DNA from: Legionella steelei
Lineage (GTDB): Bacteria; Pseudomonadota; Gammaproteobacteria; Legionellales; Legionellaceae
NCBI RefSeq assembly: GCF_001468005.1
Contig: NZ_LNYY01000019.1
Coordinates: 1,075,948-1,139,947, forward strand
Direction: 5' to 3'
DNA: 64,000 nt
Within the stretch, counting starts at the first letter, position 1; every line of letters begins with the position of its first letter. Shown here piece after piece: positions 53,818 to 63,949 of the stretch. The position numbers and the translations under genes are program-made. The notes under the pieces are model-generated. The model made no database searches, was not told the DNA's origin, and saw nothing but the letters and a program-made list of their open reading frames with translations.

Positions 53818-56800
53818 ATGCCAACTTTGAAACCCGCGCTTTTGCAAACCTTATTACCAAAAACAAGTGACGACCAAAAAACAGAATTAGAAAAACAATT
53901 AACGGGAATTTATGGCAATCTCCCTCGCAGGTTTCAAAACTTACAGGATGACTTCGAACCTTGTAAAAAGCAATTACTGGATTTATTAGCCTATATCATT
54001 CAATTAAATCCTGATGCATTACAATTATTTGCAAAATATGCAGAAAAAGTAAGAGATTTAACTGACAAATCGGCTCCCCCTGATATTTTAATTACCTTGA
54101 GCGCAGCTAAAAATACTCTAGAGGGTGCATTACCAAATATCCTCGCAAGACATAAGCAGGTCGATAAAACGGCTTTAAATTCATTTACTGTTTCATTATG
54201 TTATTCCGGTGCATATATTAATCTGGAATATGCTTTAGGGTGTTTTATTGATAAAAGCTTCCTCTCCCCAATTTTACATACTGCAAAACACGATCTAGTG
54301 TACGAATTGGCAAAGGAGTTTCTTATCAGCAGAAAATTAGTTGAACATGTGGGCAATGAAGTTCATATGGCGAATGCATTATTTAATTTTGTAGCCGATG
54401 ATTTCGGTCTAACCATGTATGCAGACAAATTCGCACATAATTTTTCGCCAGAAAGACTTTTAGAGTTTAAAGATTATCTGAAGCGTCACTTCAATACTAA
54501 CGCTTTTGTTGCGAAAATAGCCCAACTGTTGCCGCCATTACCAGAGGGCAGCATCAGTAATATGTCTCAACTCAAAAAGGTAGATGATTTTTTTCAGCTT
54601 TTAGGTGAAAAAACACCAGGTTGGGATCAATACTCTTTGCTTTATGATGATGAGGACATCAATGATGAGGCGGTATATATTCCCAAAAAAAATTGGGACA
54701 TGTTTTTTGCCAGTGTCATTGCGGTCTACTTAGAAAAAGCCGGCTATTTCTCTGGAGTAGAAATAACTGTAAATGATAAAAAATTAGTTTATGCCGGCGA
54801 GTATGTCGTCGATGCCAGCACAGGCAAATATAGCGTGCTGTCCGACGAGGATTTATTAGTCCTTTTAAATACTTCCAATTCACCTATACACCCTGTGTGC
54901 CTTATCCAACAGATGAGTACGCAAGGCGTATTTGACTTATATAAAACGATTAATGGAACAGACGATAAATCTCGTATGCTTAAAGCGTTTTGCTTTCATA
55001 CAATTCTGAATAGACCTCATCAATCTTCGGAAATTTTAGACCCTTTATATGAAATAATTAGTTCTCCCGTAGATGCGCAAGCATCAAACTTTCAAAATCC
55101 GCGAAAATTTCTAAATGCAGTTATTAAAAATGGGCATAAAATTTCTCAAGAACAGCTGAATTTCTTGGCGTCAAAACATACCGAACAAGAGCTTCAAAAT
55201 TTCTTAGTGTATGTAATTAAGAATGATTTCTCTGAGCTAACCGATTATTTAATGCAATACAATGATCATTTATTAACCATTCCCTATATTATGGACTTAG
55301 CTGTCCAACACAACGCACTGAACGTAATGACAATGTTGCACCGGAAAAATGTAAATTTAAATGCACCCGGTCACCAAAATCTACCCCCGGTAGTACTTGC
55401 AGTGAAATATAATCGTCTCTCAATGTTAGCTAAGCTTCATGAGCTTGGCGCTAATTTAAATCAAAAAGTACATACCTGGCTTAGTGTTTCTCCTGAGGAT
55501 GCAGGTCGCGGTCCCATTCATATTGCAGCATTCATGGGCAATACGAAAGCGTTAGAGGTTTTACAATCTCTTAATGCAAACTTAGATGAGGAGGATCTTA
55601 ATAAAGAAACGGCTGCTTTTATTGCTGCTAAAAATAAAAAATATGATGTTTTGAGAAAACTGCATGATCTTGGAGCGAACTTAAGCAGAAGAGTTCTTCG
55701 GGGAGCTAACACTTTCTTTCATCCCTGTGCCTCTCTTGTTCATCTAGCTGTTCGTTCGAAGGATATCGAACTGTTAAGGACCCTTCACGAGCGTAACGTA
55801 AGCATGAACGAGTTTGATGAGGAAGGTAACCCACCCATTTTTATTGCCGATGAGGAGATGCTTGACGAACTTCTCAAGCTTGGAGCAAATTTAAACCAAT
55901 TTAACAGTAAAGGATGGACTTTAGTTTGTGCTGCTGTACGAACTGGAAATGTGCATCTGCTTAGAAAACTTAAAACGCTGAATAACGGTCTTAATGAACC
56001 TGATAGAACGGGAGCAACACCAGCACATCATGCTGCAGCAGCAAATAAGGTTGCAGTTCTTCGAACCTTACATAAATTGAAAGTAAATTTTAATATTCGC
56101 AACGCTCAAGGACAAACGCCACTCGCTGTTGCAGTAGCAAATCAAAATACTCGAGTGATCGAGTATTTAGCGAGTTATGATGTAGATTTAAACGCCCTAA
56201 ACAACGAGGGTCATAGCCCTATCTACACTGCTGTAGCAAACGGACTATTTGAATCGCTCGAAACATTAATCAATGTTGGAGCAGGCTTAAGTCAAATACA
56301 AATTCATGCAGACGAGCTTCTTGGCATTCTTGTTCATAATAGAAAGATCAGCATGTTTTGCAAATTACTAGAATTGGGGATTGTTTTCCAATCCGACTCA
56401 GAAAATTTAAAAGCAATGATTACTTGCATGAATACTCGGCAAATCAGTGTAGGTAAGGCCGTGCATGTTGGTGCATTTTATGGAAATATACAAATACTTG
56501 ACGCACTGTCTCAAGCTCATGAAGAGCTTGATAAGTGTAATCATGAAAATGAAACTCCTATATTTATTGCAGCAAGAGCAGGCCAATATTCAGCTGTTGA
56601 ATGGTTAATAAAGCAAGGGATGACTCCTGAGCCGCTAATGATAAGAATGGACTATCTACGAGAGTTAGTAAAAAATGAACAAGCAGACATTAAAGAACGC
56701 GCTGAAATAAAAATTAAGGAAGCAACGGCCAAAAATCCTTTTATATATGACGTCGAGCTTTCTCCCAAAGACATCGCAGAAATTATGGGCTATCGTGATA

Positions 56801-57045
56801 TAGTTACTCTGTTTGATAAACCGCAACCATTACCGTCAGTCTCAACACCCACAATGACATTCTTTGCTCCGGAAGTGACATATACTATTCCAAATGCTAG
56901 CCAGACTCCCGAACCTATGGATGTAGATGAGCCTGTCCATACTAAAAAACGGCCAGCATCACCTCTAAATGATGCAACGATACAAATCAAAAAACCGTAT
57001 AAAGAAACGTTATCGGATAAAGAGCATCAATTTGCTCCCCAATGA
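53818..57045 (+). CDS. Ankyrin-repeat protein, effector candidate
   Basis: The 1075-residue protein lacks a signal peptide. Residues 1-480 are helical and unfamiliar to me. Residues about 490-940 hold roughly ten ankyrin repeats, for example LPPVVLAVKYNRLSMLAKLHELGANL and GRGPIHIAAFMGNTKALEVLQSL (shown in part: LAVKYNRLSMLAKLHELGA, GRGPIHIAAFMGN). A second group lies near residues 880-930 (PIFIAARAGQYSAVEWLIKQG). The C-terminus has PMDVDEP and two basic clusters, KKR at 1043 and IKKPYKE at 1057, a possible bipartite nuclear signal. Ankyrin proteins are common Dot/Icm effectors. Effector status and nuclear targeting are inference. It stands alone between argR and gatC. Confidence 0.75.
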   Translation: MPTLKPALLQTLLPKTSDDQKTELEKQLTGIYGNLPRRFQNLQDDFEPCKKQLLDLLAYIIQLNPDALQLFAKYAEKVRDLTDKSAPPDILITLSAAKNTLEGALPNILARHKQVDKTALNSFTVSLCYSGAYINLEYALGCFIDKSFLSPILHTAKHDLVYELAKEFLISRKLVEHVGNEVHMANALFNFVADDFGLTMYADKFAHNFSPERLLEFKDYLKRHFNTNAFVAKIAQLLPPLPEGSISNMSQLKKVDDFFQLLGEKTPGWDQYSLLYDDEDINDEAVYIPKKNWDMFFASVIAVYLEKAGYFSGVEITVNDKKLVYAGEYVVDASTGKYSVLSDEDLLVLLNTSNSPIHPVCLIQQMSTQGVFDLYKTINGTDDKSRMLKAFCFHTILNRPHQSSEILDPLYEIISSPVDAQASNFQNPRKFLNAVIKNGHKISQEQLNFLASKHTEQELQNFLVYVIKNDFSELTDYLMQYNDHLLTIPYIMDLAVQHNALNVMTMLHRKNVNLNAPGHQNLPPVVLAVKYNRLSMLAKLHELGANLNQKVHTWLSVSPEDAGRGPIHIAAFMGNTKALEVLQSLNANLDEEDLNKETAAFIAAKNKKYDVLRKLHDLGANLSRRVLRGANTFFHPCASLVHLAVRSKDIELLRTLHERNVSMNEFDEEGNPPIFIADEEMLDELLKLGANLNQFNSKGWTLVCAAVRTGNVHLLRKLKTLNNGLNEPDRTGATPAHHAAAANKVAVLRTLHKLKVNFNIRNAQGQTPLAVAVANQNTRVIEYLASYDVDLNALNNEGHSPIYTAVANGLFESLETLINVGAGLSQIQIHADELLGILVHNRKISMFCKLLELGIVFQSDSENLKAMITCMNTRQISVGKAVHVGAFYGNIQILDALSQAHEELDKCNHENETPIFIAARAGQYSAVEWLIKQGMTPEPLMIRMDYLRELVKNEQADIKERAEIKIKEATAKNPFIYDVELSPKDIAEIMGYRDIVTLFDKPQPLPSVSTPTMTFFAPEVTYTIPNASQTPEPMDVDEPVHTKKRPASPLNDATIQIKKPYKETLSDKEHQFAPQ

Positions 57046-57196
57046 AACGAATTTCTTCCGGTTTGATAGTATGTTTTTTAAATACAATATATTTTCGTTT
57101 CACCTCGATGAAACATTTTAATTTTTTCAATAGTTATATTTTTAAGTGATAACATCCTCGCTATAATGAAGTGTTCACTCTATGGGATACTATTTT

Positions 57197-57493
57197 ATGA
57201 CCATCTCGACAAAAGAATTAGAGAAAATTTCTCAGCTCGCTTATCTGGATACAGATATAGAACATTCACCTAAACTCATCGAAGACATTAACGCAATAAT
57301 GAATTTCGTCGACCAACTCGGTTCGATTGATACCCAGGAGGTAGAGCCGCTTTTTCATCCTCTTGCATTAAATCAACGTTTAAGACCCGATGTGGTAACT
57401 GAAGAAAATAGTCTTTCCGAATTAGAAGCTCGAGCACCACAATTTTCACAAGATCTTTATTTAGTGCCTCAAGTTATAGAGCAGAGTAAATAA
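57197..57493 (+). CDS. gatC: Asp/Glu-tRNA amidotransferase subunit C
   Basis: An ATG at 57182 would add five residues; [18 protein letters not shown] from 57197 is the normal GatC start (98 residues). Conserved features are the helix with [20 protein letters not shown] and [19 protein letters not shown]. GatC wraps around GatA and steadies the complex. It lies two bases upstream of gatA. Confidence 0.92.
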   Translation: MTISTKELEKISQLAYLDTDIEHSPKLIEDINAIMNFVDQLGSIDTQEVEPLFHPLALNQRLRPDVVTEENSLSELEARAPQFSQDLYLVPQVIEQSK

Positions 57494-57495
57494 TC

Positions 57496-58941
57496 ATGGA
57501 ACATTTATCCTTAAAACAACTATCCCAAGCGCTGCATCAGGGTAAGCTATCAAGCGTTGAGTTAACCCAGCATTACCTCAAGCAAATTCAACAGCACAAC
57601 GATTTAAATGCGTTTATCAGTCTAGATGAAGAACACATTCTTCTCGAAGCGAAAAAAGCAGATCACGAATTAAAAAAAGGCCAAGGCAAAACACTGACCG
57701 GTATCCCTATGGCGTTAAAAGATCTATTTTGTACCAAGCGTATGCCAACGACCTGCGCCTCTAAAATGCTTGCAAATTTCCAGTCACCTTATGAAGCAAC
57801 CTTGGTAACTAAGTTGTTTGCACAAGGTTCGATTCTGATTGGTAAAACAAATATGGACGAGTTTGCCATGGGTTCGTCCAATGAAAACAGCCACTTTGGT
57901 GTGGTAAAAAATCCATGGGATAAAGAGCGCGTCCCAGGTGGTTCATCAGGAGGCTCTGCAGCAGCTGTTGCTGCGGGTTTAGTCCCTTTCGCTATAGGGT
58001 CTGATACTGGAGGCTCCATACGACAACCTGCAGCCTTGTGCGGAATCAGTGGAATTAAACCCACTTACGGTCTGATTTCTCGCTACGGTATGATTGCTTA
58101 CGCATCCAGTCTGGACCAAGCAGGTCCTTTAGCACGTAGTGCTGAAGATTTGGCATTAGTACTACAGGCTATGGCAGGACATGATCCTAAAGATTCTACT
58201 TCAGTTGAATCAACCATTCCCGATTATTATGCTGAACTGAATAAACCTTTATCCAAACTAAAAATTGGCTTGCCTTCGTGCTTTTTTCAACCGCAAGTAG
58301 ACCCGGCAATACAACAAGCTATTCTTGAGGCAGTTAAGGTTTTTGAAGGTTTAGGCGCTGAAATTATTCATTTAAATTTGACGCTTCAACCTTTATGGGT
58401 ACCATGTTACTACGTAGTGGCTTGTGCTGAAGCATCATCCAATTTATCACGCTATGATGGCTTACGCTTCGGCTATCGTAGTAAGAATGCATCAACATTA
58501 ACCGAGCTCATTCGCACGACGCGTAGTGAGGGCTTTGGAATAGAAGTAAAGCGTCGAATTCTTACTGGAACACATGTACTTTCATCGGGCTATTTTGATG
58601 CATACTATTTGCAAGCCCAGAAAATTCGTCGTCTTATTCAAGAAGAACTAGTCACAACCCTCAAATCTGTTGATGTTATTCTTGGACCAACATCTCCAAC
58701 CTGCGCTTTTAAACTTGGTGAGAAAATTGCTGATCCAATTCAAAACTACTTGACTGACGTGTTTACAGTAGCGGCTAATCTTGCCGGACTCCCCGCAATT
58801 TCCATCCCCACAGGCTTCGCCAAGGGGCTACCCATAGGTTTACAACTCATGGGTAAACATTTTGGTGAAAGCCAATTGCTTCAGATTGCTCATCATTATC
58901 AACAACAGACCAACTGGCATTTGGCCAGTCCAAACCAATAA
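57496..58941 (+). CDS. gatA: Asp/Glu-tRNA amidotransferase subunit A
   Basis: The 481-residue protein has the amidase signature: catalytic Lys in [10 protein letters not shown] near residue 75, [14 protein letters not shown] near residue 151 and the nucleophilic Ser in [16 protein letters not shown] near residue 175. It releases ammonia from glutamine for the amidation of Glu-tRNA-Gln or Asp-tRNA-Asn on GatB. Nine bases separate it from gatB. Confidence 0.96.
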   Translation: MEHLSLKQLSQALHQGKLSSVELTQHYLKQIQQHNDLNAFISLDEEHILLEAKKADHELKKGQGKTLTGIPMALKDLFCTKRMPTTCASKMLANFQSPYEATLVTKLFAQGSILIGKTNMDEFAMGSSNENSHFGVVKNPWDKERVPGGSSGGSAAAVAAGLVPFAIGSDTGGSIRQPAALCGISGIKPTYGLISRYGMIAYASSLDQAGPLARSAEDLALVLQAMAGHDPKDSTSVESTIPDYYAELNKPLSKLKIGLPSCFFQPQVDPAIQQAILEAVKVFEGLGAEIIHLNLTLQPLWVPCYYVVACAEASSNLSRYDGLRFGYRSKNASTLTELIRTTRSEGFGIEVKRRILTGTHVLSSGYFDAYYLQAQKIRRLIQEELVTTLKSVDVILGPTSPTCAFKLGEKIADPIQNYLTDVFTVAANLAGLPAISIPTGFAKGLPIGLQLMGKHFGESQLLQIAHHYQQQTNWHLASPNQ

Positions 58942-58950
58942 AGGTGAATT

Positions 58951-60387
58951 ATGGAATGGGATACAGTCATTGGCCTTGAAGTACACATTCAGCTAAAAAC
59001 AAAATCGAAACTTTTCTCTGGCGCATCTACTGCTTTTGGTTCAACGCCTAACTCTCAAACCTGCTTTATTGACGCAGGGTTTCCTGGGGTTTTACCAGTA
59101 TTGAATCAAGAAGCTGTCATTATGGCAATTCAGTTTGGCTTGGCAATTCAAGCAGATATTAATGATCAATCTGTTTTTGAACGCAAAAACTATTTTTATC
59201 CAGATTTACCTAAAGGCTATCAAATCAGTCAATTTCAAAAACCGATAGTCAGCAATGGAAAATTGGCAATTACGCTGAATGACAGTAGTGTCAAAGATAT
59301 TGTGATTGCACGCGCTCATTTAGAAGAAGATGCAGGTAAATCATTGCATGGGGTTCACCCTGGCTTTAGTGGTATTGATCTGAACCGTGCAGGAACACCT
59401 TTATTAGAGATAGTAACTACACCCTGCTTGTTTTCAAGTCATGAGGCGGTGAGTTATCTTAAAAAACTACATCAACTGGTGCAGTTTTTAGGTATCTGTG
59501 ATGGTAATATGCAAGAAGGAAATTTCCGTTGTGATGTCAATCTGTCATTAAAACCGAAAGGAACTGCCGTTTTAGGAACGCGAACCGAACTAAAAAATTT
59601 GAACTCATTTCGTTTTATCGAGAAAGCCATTGCCTACGAACAATCGCGACATCAAGATTTATTGGAAAGTGGACAACACGTGATTCAAGAAACTCGTTTA
59701 TATAATCCCGATACTCATACAACACATGCAATGCGCAGTAAAGAAAATGAGAATGATTACCGATATTTTCCTGATCCTGATTTACTACCGATACAAGTCA
59801 CTCGTTTTCTTATTGCTGAAATTAAGAATAATTTACCTGATTTACCTGAAAAAATTCATACTGAATTAAAAAATATGCCTTCTCTCAATGAAGAAGACAT
59901 TAATTTTATTCTTTCTTCACCAGCTGCTCATCAATTTTTTAAAGCAATTAAAAACCAATGTCGTGCCCCGGAAAAAATGATTATTAATTGGTTAAAAGGT
60001 CAATATGTTGCTGCTTTGAATGAAGAGAATTTAACTTTTGATACACCACGCATATCAGCAAAACTTATGGCCAATCTTCTTAATAAACTCCATGACAATT
60101 CCCTTTCTCTAAACAATGCACGAGCTATTTTTTCTTTGCTATGGGCTGGAGAAGAAGATATTGAAGCAATTATCGAGCGCGAAGGATATCAACAAATAGA
60201 TGATACTGCTGCTTGGGAAGATATGATTATTAAATTAATTCAACAGTATCCTGAACAAGCTGCTGATTACCGAGCAGGAAAAGAGAAATTATTAGCCTTC
60301 TTTGTAGGACAAATCATGAAACAAACCAAAGGTAAGGCGAATCCTGAGCAAATTAATACTTTACTGAAAAAACATTTAGTATCGTAG
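58951..60387 (+). CDS. gatB: Asp/Glu-tRNA amidotransferase subunit B
   Basis: The 478-residue protein begins WDTVIGLEVHIQLKTKSKLF, has the YPDLPKGYQISQF motif near residue 90, the LEEDAGKS kinase-like motif near residue 125, and a C-terminal YqeY-like tail domain (FVGQIMKQTKGKANPEQIN). It activates and amidates the mischarged tRNA. The presence of gatCAB implies that Gln-tRNA or Asn-tRNA is at least partly made by the indirect route. Confidence 0.96.
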   Translation: MEWDTVIGLEVHIQLKTKSKLFSGASTAFGSTPNSQTCFIDAGFPGVLPVLNQEAVIMAIQFGLAIQADINDQSVFERKNYFYPDLPKGYQISQFQKPIVSNGKLAITLNDSSVKDIVIARAHLEEDAGKSLHGVHPGFSGIDLNRAGTPLLEIVTTPCLFSSHEAVSYLKKLHQLVQFLGICDGNMQEGNFRCDVNLSLKPKGTAVLGTRTELKNLNSFRFIEKAIAYEQSRHQDLLESGQHVIQETRLYNPDTHTTHAMRSKENENDYRYFPDPDLLPIQVTRFLIAEIKNNLPDLPEKIHTELKNMPSLNEEDINFILSSPAAHQFFKAIKNQCRAPEKMIINWLKGQYVAALNEENLTFDTPRISAKLMANLLNKLHDNSLSLNNARAIFSLLWAGEEDIEAIIEREGYQQIDDTAAWEDMIIKLIQQYPEQAADYRAGKEKLLAFFVGQIMKQTKGKANPEQINTLLKKHLVS

Positions 60388-60414
60388 CCCGGATTAGCGT
60401 CGCGTACTCCGGGA
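60384..60414. repeat. GTAGCCCGG-type intergenic repeat fragment
   Basis: GTAGCCCGGATTAGCG, then CGCGTACTCCGGGAG and a T-run, overlap the gatB stop. CCGG/CCGG pairing gives a hairpin followed by GTTTTTTG, which may end gatCAB transcription. Confidence 0.55.
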
Positions 60415-60429
60415 GTTTTTTGCCATCAT

Positions 60430-60644
60430 TCTTATATGTGTTATGAAAAATAGCTCAATAACCGTAGGCTGGGCTGCCAAGCCTGGCATCTAACAAAGAA
60501 TGTATGCACACCATGGATAAGTTACTTGTTAATTGAGATTACAATGATAGTTTTCATGATGGACATTTTGAAGAGTAGGAATTAACTCAACACATGCTGG
60601 GCTTAACAACCCAGCCTACACTTGCTTTTCGTCAACCAATTACT
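60430..60644. mobile_element. MITE-like element, copy 2 (inverted)
   Basis: Read on the - strand, this stretch matches copy 1 along its length, including the GGTAATT-like end, AAGCAAGTGTAGGCTGGG, the middle TTAATTCCTACTCTTCAAAA and the inner hairpin at the other end. I see roughly three bases in four identical. The end near 60644 is CAACCAATTAC; the other end is more diverged. It lies between gatB and the coiled-coil gene. Confidence 0.65.
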
Positions 60645-60684
60645 ACCCAAGCTACAGCACAATGTTAGAATAGGGAGATCCTCG

Positions 60685-62403
60685 TTACACTGGGGATGGC
60701 GGATCACTTTGTAGATTACTGGCGGTTTTGCTCGGGAATACCTGATTTTTTAGGTTCTGGTATTCTTCATTACTGTTATCTTCTTCACAATAGAATTTCT
60801 TCACAACATTCCATTTGCTCTCGCTAACGATTCCCGAGGTTTTAAGTCCATGAAAATCAGATTGTGTTGAAAATATAAGAAATTTGGAGTGCCCTGCTTC
60901 CCAAGCGTCATCGATACCTATAAGTCGTTGTAAACTGAGCATACGGCTTGTGCCAAAATAACTACCGCCTATGGTGATTTCTTTTTTAGCACTAAAGTTA
61001 TTGGTTACTTTTTCATGAGCTTCATTAATAATCAAAAGTAAGTTGCTTTCAAAATTTAAACTAGAAATTTGCAAGTTAAGTTCCTTTTCTAATAATTTGC
61101 AATAGTCAATCTTCGCTTGATTTCGTGATTGATGAAAAAATCTAACGGTAAAACAATCTTGCTCATTTTCTATTGTTTTTCTATATGTTCTTATTAATGA
61201 GATTGCCTCTTGCAATCGCTCTTTCTTTGCTGCTGGCACTTCCTCAGTCTTTACTATAGGCACTTCTTCAATTTTAGGAGCACTTATAATAGGAGGCAGG
61301 TCAGGGACGGAAACATGCGCTTGAGAATCTTCTATTATTATTTGCTGGGCTTCACTGCGTTTATTTCTAATTTGTTGTAAAAATGATAAAGCTTGCGCCT
61401 TTTTTTGCTGAAGGGAGTGTTCAAGCTGCTCAATAGCCCGGATGGATTGTTGATGTAGCTCTGAATTACCATTAATCCCATTTTTAATGTCCTGCACTTC
61501 GTGTTCTTTATCTGCAATAAATTGAATAAATTTTTCAAGTTGATCAGCATCTGAAGGTATGAGCTCATCTGCTTTTTTGATGACAAGACCTTCAATAGAT
61601 TTTATTTGCTTAAGCAGTGCGGTTAACTTTCTTAATTCTGCTGCTTGCTCCATGATTGATTCAAAGTTTTTTATTAGCTTATTAAGCTCTGATTGCTCGC
61701 TCCTAATCGCCTCTTCAGCAGAGGTTGCTGTGCATTCCTCCAAGATTCCACCCATGATGCGCTTTCTTACAGCAAGCTGTTTTTTAAGTGTCGAGGCAAG
61801 TTTCTCACCAAACAAACGATCAAGATTCTGGCCATACTCAGCAAATGACTCAAGCGAAGCCTTTGAACTTGAAAGCAAACTAAGGTAGTCACCTTGAATG
61901 TGTGTCAGGTTGCGCTGATTTGCTACAAAATCATCGTACGTTAATTTTACTAAAGACTTAGCCTGGAGAATTAGCTGTTGATTTCGAATGACCACTAGCT
62001 TTTCTCTAAAGGCATGCAACCGTGTGGTAACATTCTCAACGAGTGTTGAGTTTTCTTGAATGTCTTTAATAGACACATATTCACTCTTAGTTTGTCGTTG
62101 TCTTGCATAGTGTTGATTCAGAGAATGTTTCTTACGAATAATTATTGTATCGATATCATTTTCTGCCGAGGATAAGGCAAGAATCATCGCCTTTATAAAA
62201 TCCAAATATTTCTTGTTGTATTTTGAGGCATCAAACCGGGTAGACGTGTATAGCTTAATATTATCTTTGTTTGATTTAATGAACTGCTTGAGGTCTTCAT
62301 TAAAACCTATTTCAGCGAGCTCCTTAAGTTGCTGTAGAAGCGCTTGTTCAGCGGAGATTTCTATTGGATTAGTATAAATTAACCGCAGTTGATTATTCTT
62401 CAT
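60685..62403 (-). CDS. Coiled-coil protein, effector candidate
   Basis: The 572-residue protein has no signal or membrane segment. It is highly charged and helical, with strong heptad segments at about residues 125-160, 215-285 and 295-345 (for example SELNKLIKNFESIMEQAAEL and RAIEQLEHSLQQKKAQALSF). The C-terminal domain, residues about 400-545, is different, with FFHQSRNQAKIDYCKLLEK and GGSYFGTSRMLSLQRLIGID. The tail ends SDPPSPV. I recognise no family. A TATAAT -10 lies near 62437-62442 on the - strand; the ribosome site is poor. Large coiled-coil proteins are frequent Dot/Icm substrates; that is inference only. Confidence 0.6.
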   Translation of the reverse strand: MKNNQLRLIYTNPIEISAEQALLQQLKELAEIGFNEDLKQFIKSNKDNIKLYTSTRFDASKYNKKYLDFIKAMILALSSAENDIDTIIIRKKHSLNQHYARQRQTKSEYVSIKDIQENSTLVENVTTRLHAFREKLVVIRNQQLILQAKSLVKLTYDDFVANQRNLTHIQGDYLSLLSSSKASLESFAEYGQNLDRLFGEKLASTLKKQLAVRKRIMGGILEECTATSAEEAIRSEQSELNKLIKNFESIMEQAAELRKLTALLKQIKSIEGLVIKKADELIPSDADQLEKFIQFIADKEHEVQDIKNGINGNSELHQQSIRAIEQLEHSLQQKKAQALSFLQQIRNKRSEAQQIIIEDSQAHVSVPDLPPIISAPKIEEVPIVKTEEVPAAKKERLQEAISLIRTYRKTIENEQDCFTVRFFHQSRNQAKIDYCKLLEKELNLQISSLNFESNLLLIINEAHEKVTNNFSAKKEITIGGSYFGTSRMLSLQRLIGIDDAWEAGHSKFLIFSTQSDFHGLKTSGIVSESKWNVVKKFYCEEDNSNEEYQNLKNQVFPSKTASNLQSDPPSPV

Positions 62404-62677
62404 ATTAAGTTTTGATGCACCAAAAACAATGTGCTCATATTATAACCCATCTGCACAATAAATTGAACCCACTTTAATCCAAGTGGAAATTGAATGCGCA
62501 CTTCGATCAAAATCCATGATTTCTTCATAGAAAATAAGGACGTAGGCTATTGCTAAATAAAGCTATTTTAATATTCACATAATCTGTTTTGGGTCATCTA
62601 TTTAAGGATATGTATGGATCTTGAAGAAAAGCTATATTTGACAAATTTTGCGCAAAAATAAAATAATTGGGGACAAT

Positions 62678-62688
62678 AAAATAAAAAG
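62678..62688 (-). terminator. U-rich end of rnpB
   Basis: On the - strand the closing stem CGACCGACTC is followed by TTTTTATTTTA, an intrinsic terminator built from the terminal P1 helix. Confidence 0.6.
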
Positions 62689-63040
62689 AGTCGGTCGATA
62701 AGCCGGGTTCTGTCATGGACAATCATTCATCTGGGACATGCGTCACCACATGCCTCAAGCAACCTACCCGAGTCCCGTGCGGGTCACACGTAATGACTTT
62801 TCAGCCAAATGGACTCCTATTTGGTCTTGCTCCGAGTGGGGTTTTCCCTGCCACGCCTGTTACCAGTCGCGCGGTGCGCTCTTACCGCACCATTTCACCC
62901 TTACCTCAAAGAGGCGGTATATTTTCTGTGGCACTTTCCGTAGGTTCACACCTCCCAGGCATTACCTGGCACTCTACCCTTCGGAGCCCGGACTTTCCTC
63001 CCTTTGCAAAAGCAAAGAGCGATTGTCTGACCAACTCTGA
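62688..63040 (-). ncRNA. rnpB: RNase P RNA (class A)
   Basis: The - strand carries the conserved core: GAGGAAAGTCCGGGCTCC near the 5' end, AGTGCCAGGTAA, GAACCTACGGAAAGTGCCACAGAAA, GGTAAGGGTGAAA(T)GGTGCGGTAAGAGCGCACCG in parts (GGTGCGGTAAGAGCGCACCG), GGAGCAAGACCAAATAGG, and the 3' ACAGAACCCGGCTTATCG. The ends GAGTTGGTC and GACCGACTC pair to form P1, which fixes the boundaries to within a few bases. Length of about 350 is normal. It processes the 5' ends of tRNAs. Any protein frames read across it are chance. Confidence 0.96.
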
Positions 63041-63129
63041 TATCAATAGTAGCAGAGTGCCTAGCCAAAGACCACTACATTAGGAAATTTAATAAGAAAA
63101 AACCAGTGAAAGCAGGTTGTTCTACTCAC

Positions 63130-63411
63130 TTAGAAATCACGAGTTCCAATAAATTCGTCATCAAAATAACGCTTTAATTTAGTACGCAAAGTACCGCGGC
63201 TTACACCAAGGACACGTGCAGCTTTTGATTGGTTGTAACGAGTTAATTCCATAACAGTGCGGAATAAAGGTGCTTCAACTTCCTCAACAATTAATTGATA
63301 TAAATTCAAGTTAGCATCTTTATTACTAACACTAGTCAAGTAACCTTTAACAGCATGAATTACTTGATGTGAAAGTGCTTCGCTGCTTTGCACCATTGTA
63401 TCTGTGCTCAT
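63130..63411 (-). CDS. fis: Fis-family nucleoid protein
   Basis: The 93-residue protein ends in the Fis helix-turn-helix: RYNQSKAARVLGVSRGTLRTKLKRY at about residues 58-82 (in part: KAARVLGVSRGTLRTKL). The N-terminal half has the dimer helices with VEAPLFRTVMELTR. Legionella has several Fis paralogues, some of which are known to control Dot/Icm effector genes; which one this is cannot be told. No dusB precedes it. It lies 90 bases upstream of rnpB on the same strand. Confidence 0.92.
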   Translation of the reverse strand: MSTDTMVQSSEALSHQVIHAVKGYLTSVSNKDANLNLYQLIVEEVEAPLFRTVMELTRYNQSKAARVLGVSRGTLRTKLKRYFDDEFIGTRDF

Positions 63412-63533
63412 TTAAGTCTCCTAGTACAAATTAATTAAATAAAATTATGCCCAGTACATACACTCACCGAACACTATGGACTATATAGTACCAAACATCT
63501 CAAAGAGTGTAAATATTGTTTTAATGATATTCA

Positions 63534-63553
63534 TTTCTTAAGGAAATATTAAG
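63534..63553 (-). promoter_or_regulatory. PmrA-box-like sequence upstream of fis, weak
   Basis: On the - strand CTTAATATT-TC-CTTAAGAAA matches the tandem half-sites well, but no good -10 lies seven to eight bases on. It is about 125 bases from the fis start. Confidence 0.3.
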
Positions 63554-63900
63554 GAAAAAAAATTTTACCACTTTACAACTAAAATGGACAAGGCGTATTT
63601 ATTAATTAATTCATACCTCCTTATCACTCCATATTAACAATTTGATAATAATAAGAAATTCTGAACTTTTTATTTTCTTCGCATAACAAAAATCATTGCC
63701 GTCTATTTATTTTAAAAATATTACTAATAGAAACAAATTTATTATTTTTTTAAGAATTAATCGGACAAAAAATAAAAAATGACCTGCATTTGTGAACCAA
63801 ATGGAAGGTTTCATTTGTGTTTTCTAGGAAAAAACAAAAAAAACAATGGGACTGTATAAATAAATACGATAAGATACAGACACGTAGGGTGAATCATCCT

Positions 63901-63942
63901 GGTAATTAATTGGCAAAAATGGCAAGTGTAGGCTGGGCTGTT
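63901..63942 (+). mobile_element. MITE-like element, interrupted copy 3
   Basis: GGTAATTAATTGGCAAAAAT and GGCAAGTGTAGGCTGGGCTG follow the left end of copy 1 for 42 bases, then the match stops at GGGCTGTT and a different sequence begins. Confidence 0.6.
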
Positions 63943-63949
63943 GTATAGC

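Noticed and set aside
62715-63083. Two frames of about 100-120 codons on the + strand
   Set aside because: They lie across the RNase P RNA gene, whose conserved sequence explains the region fully.
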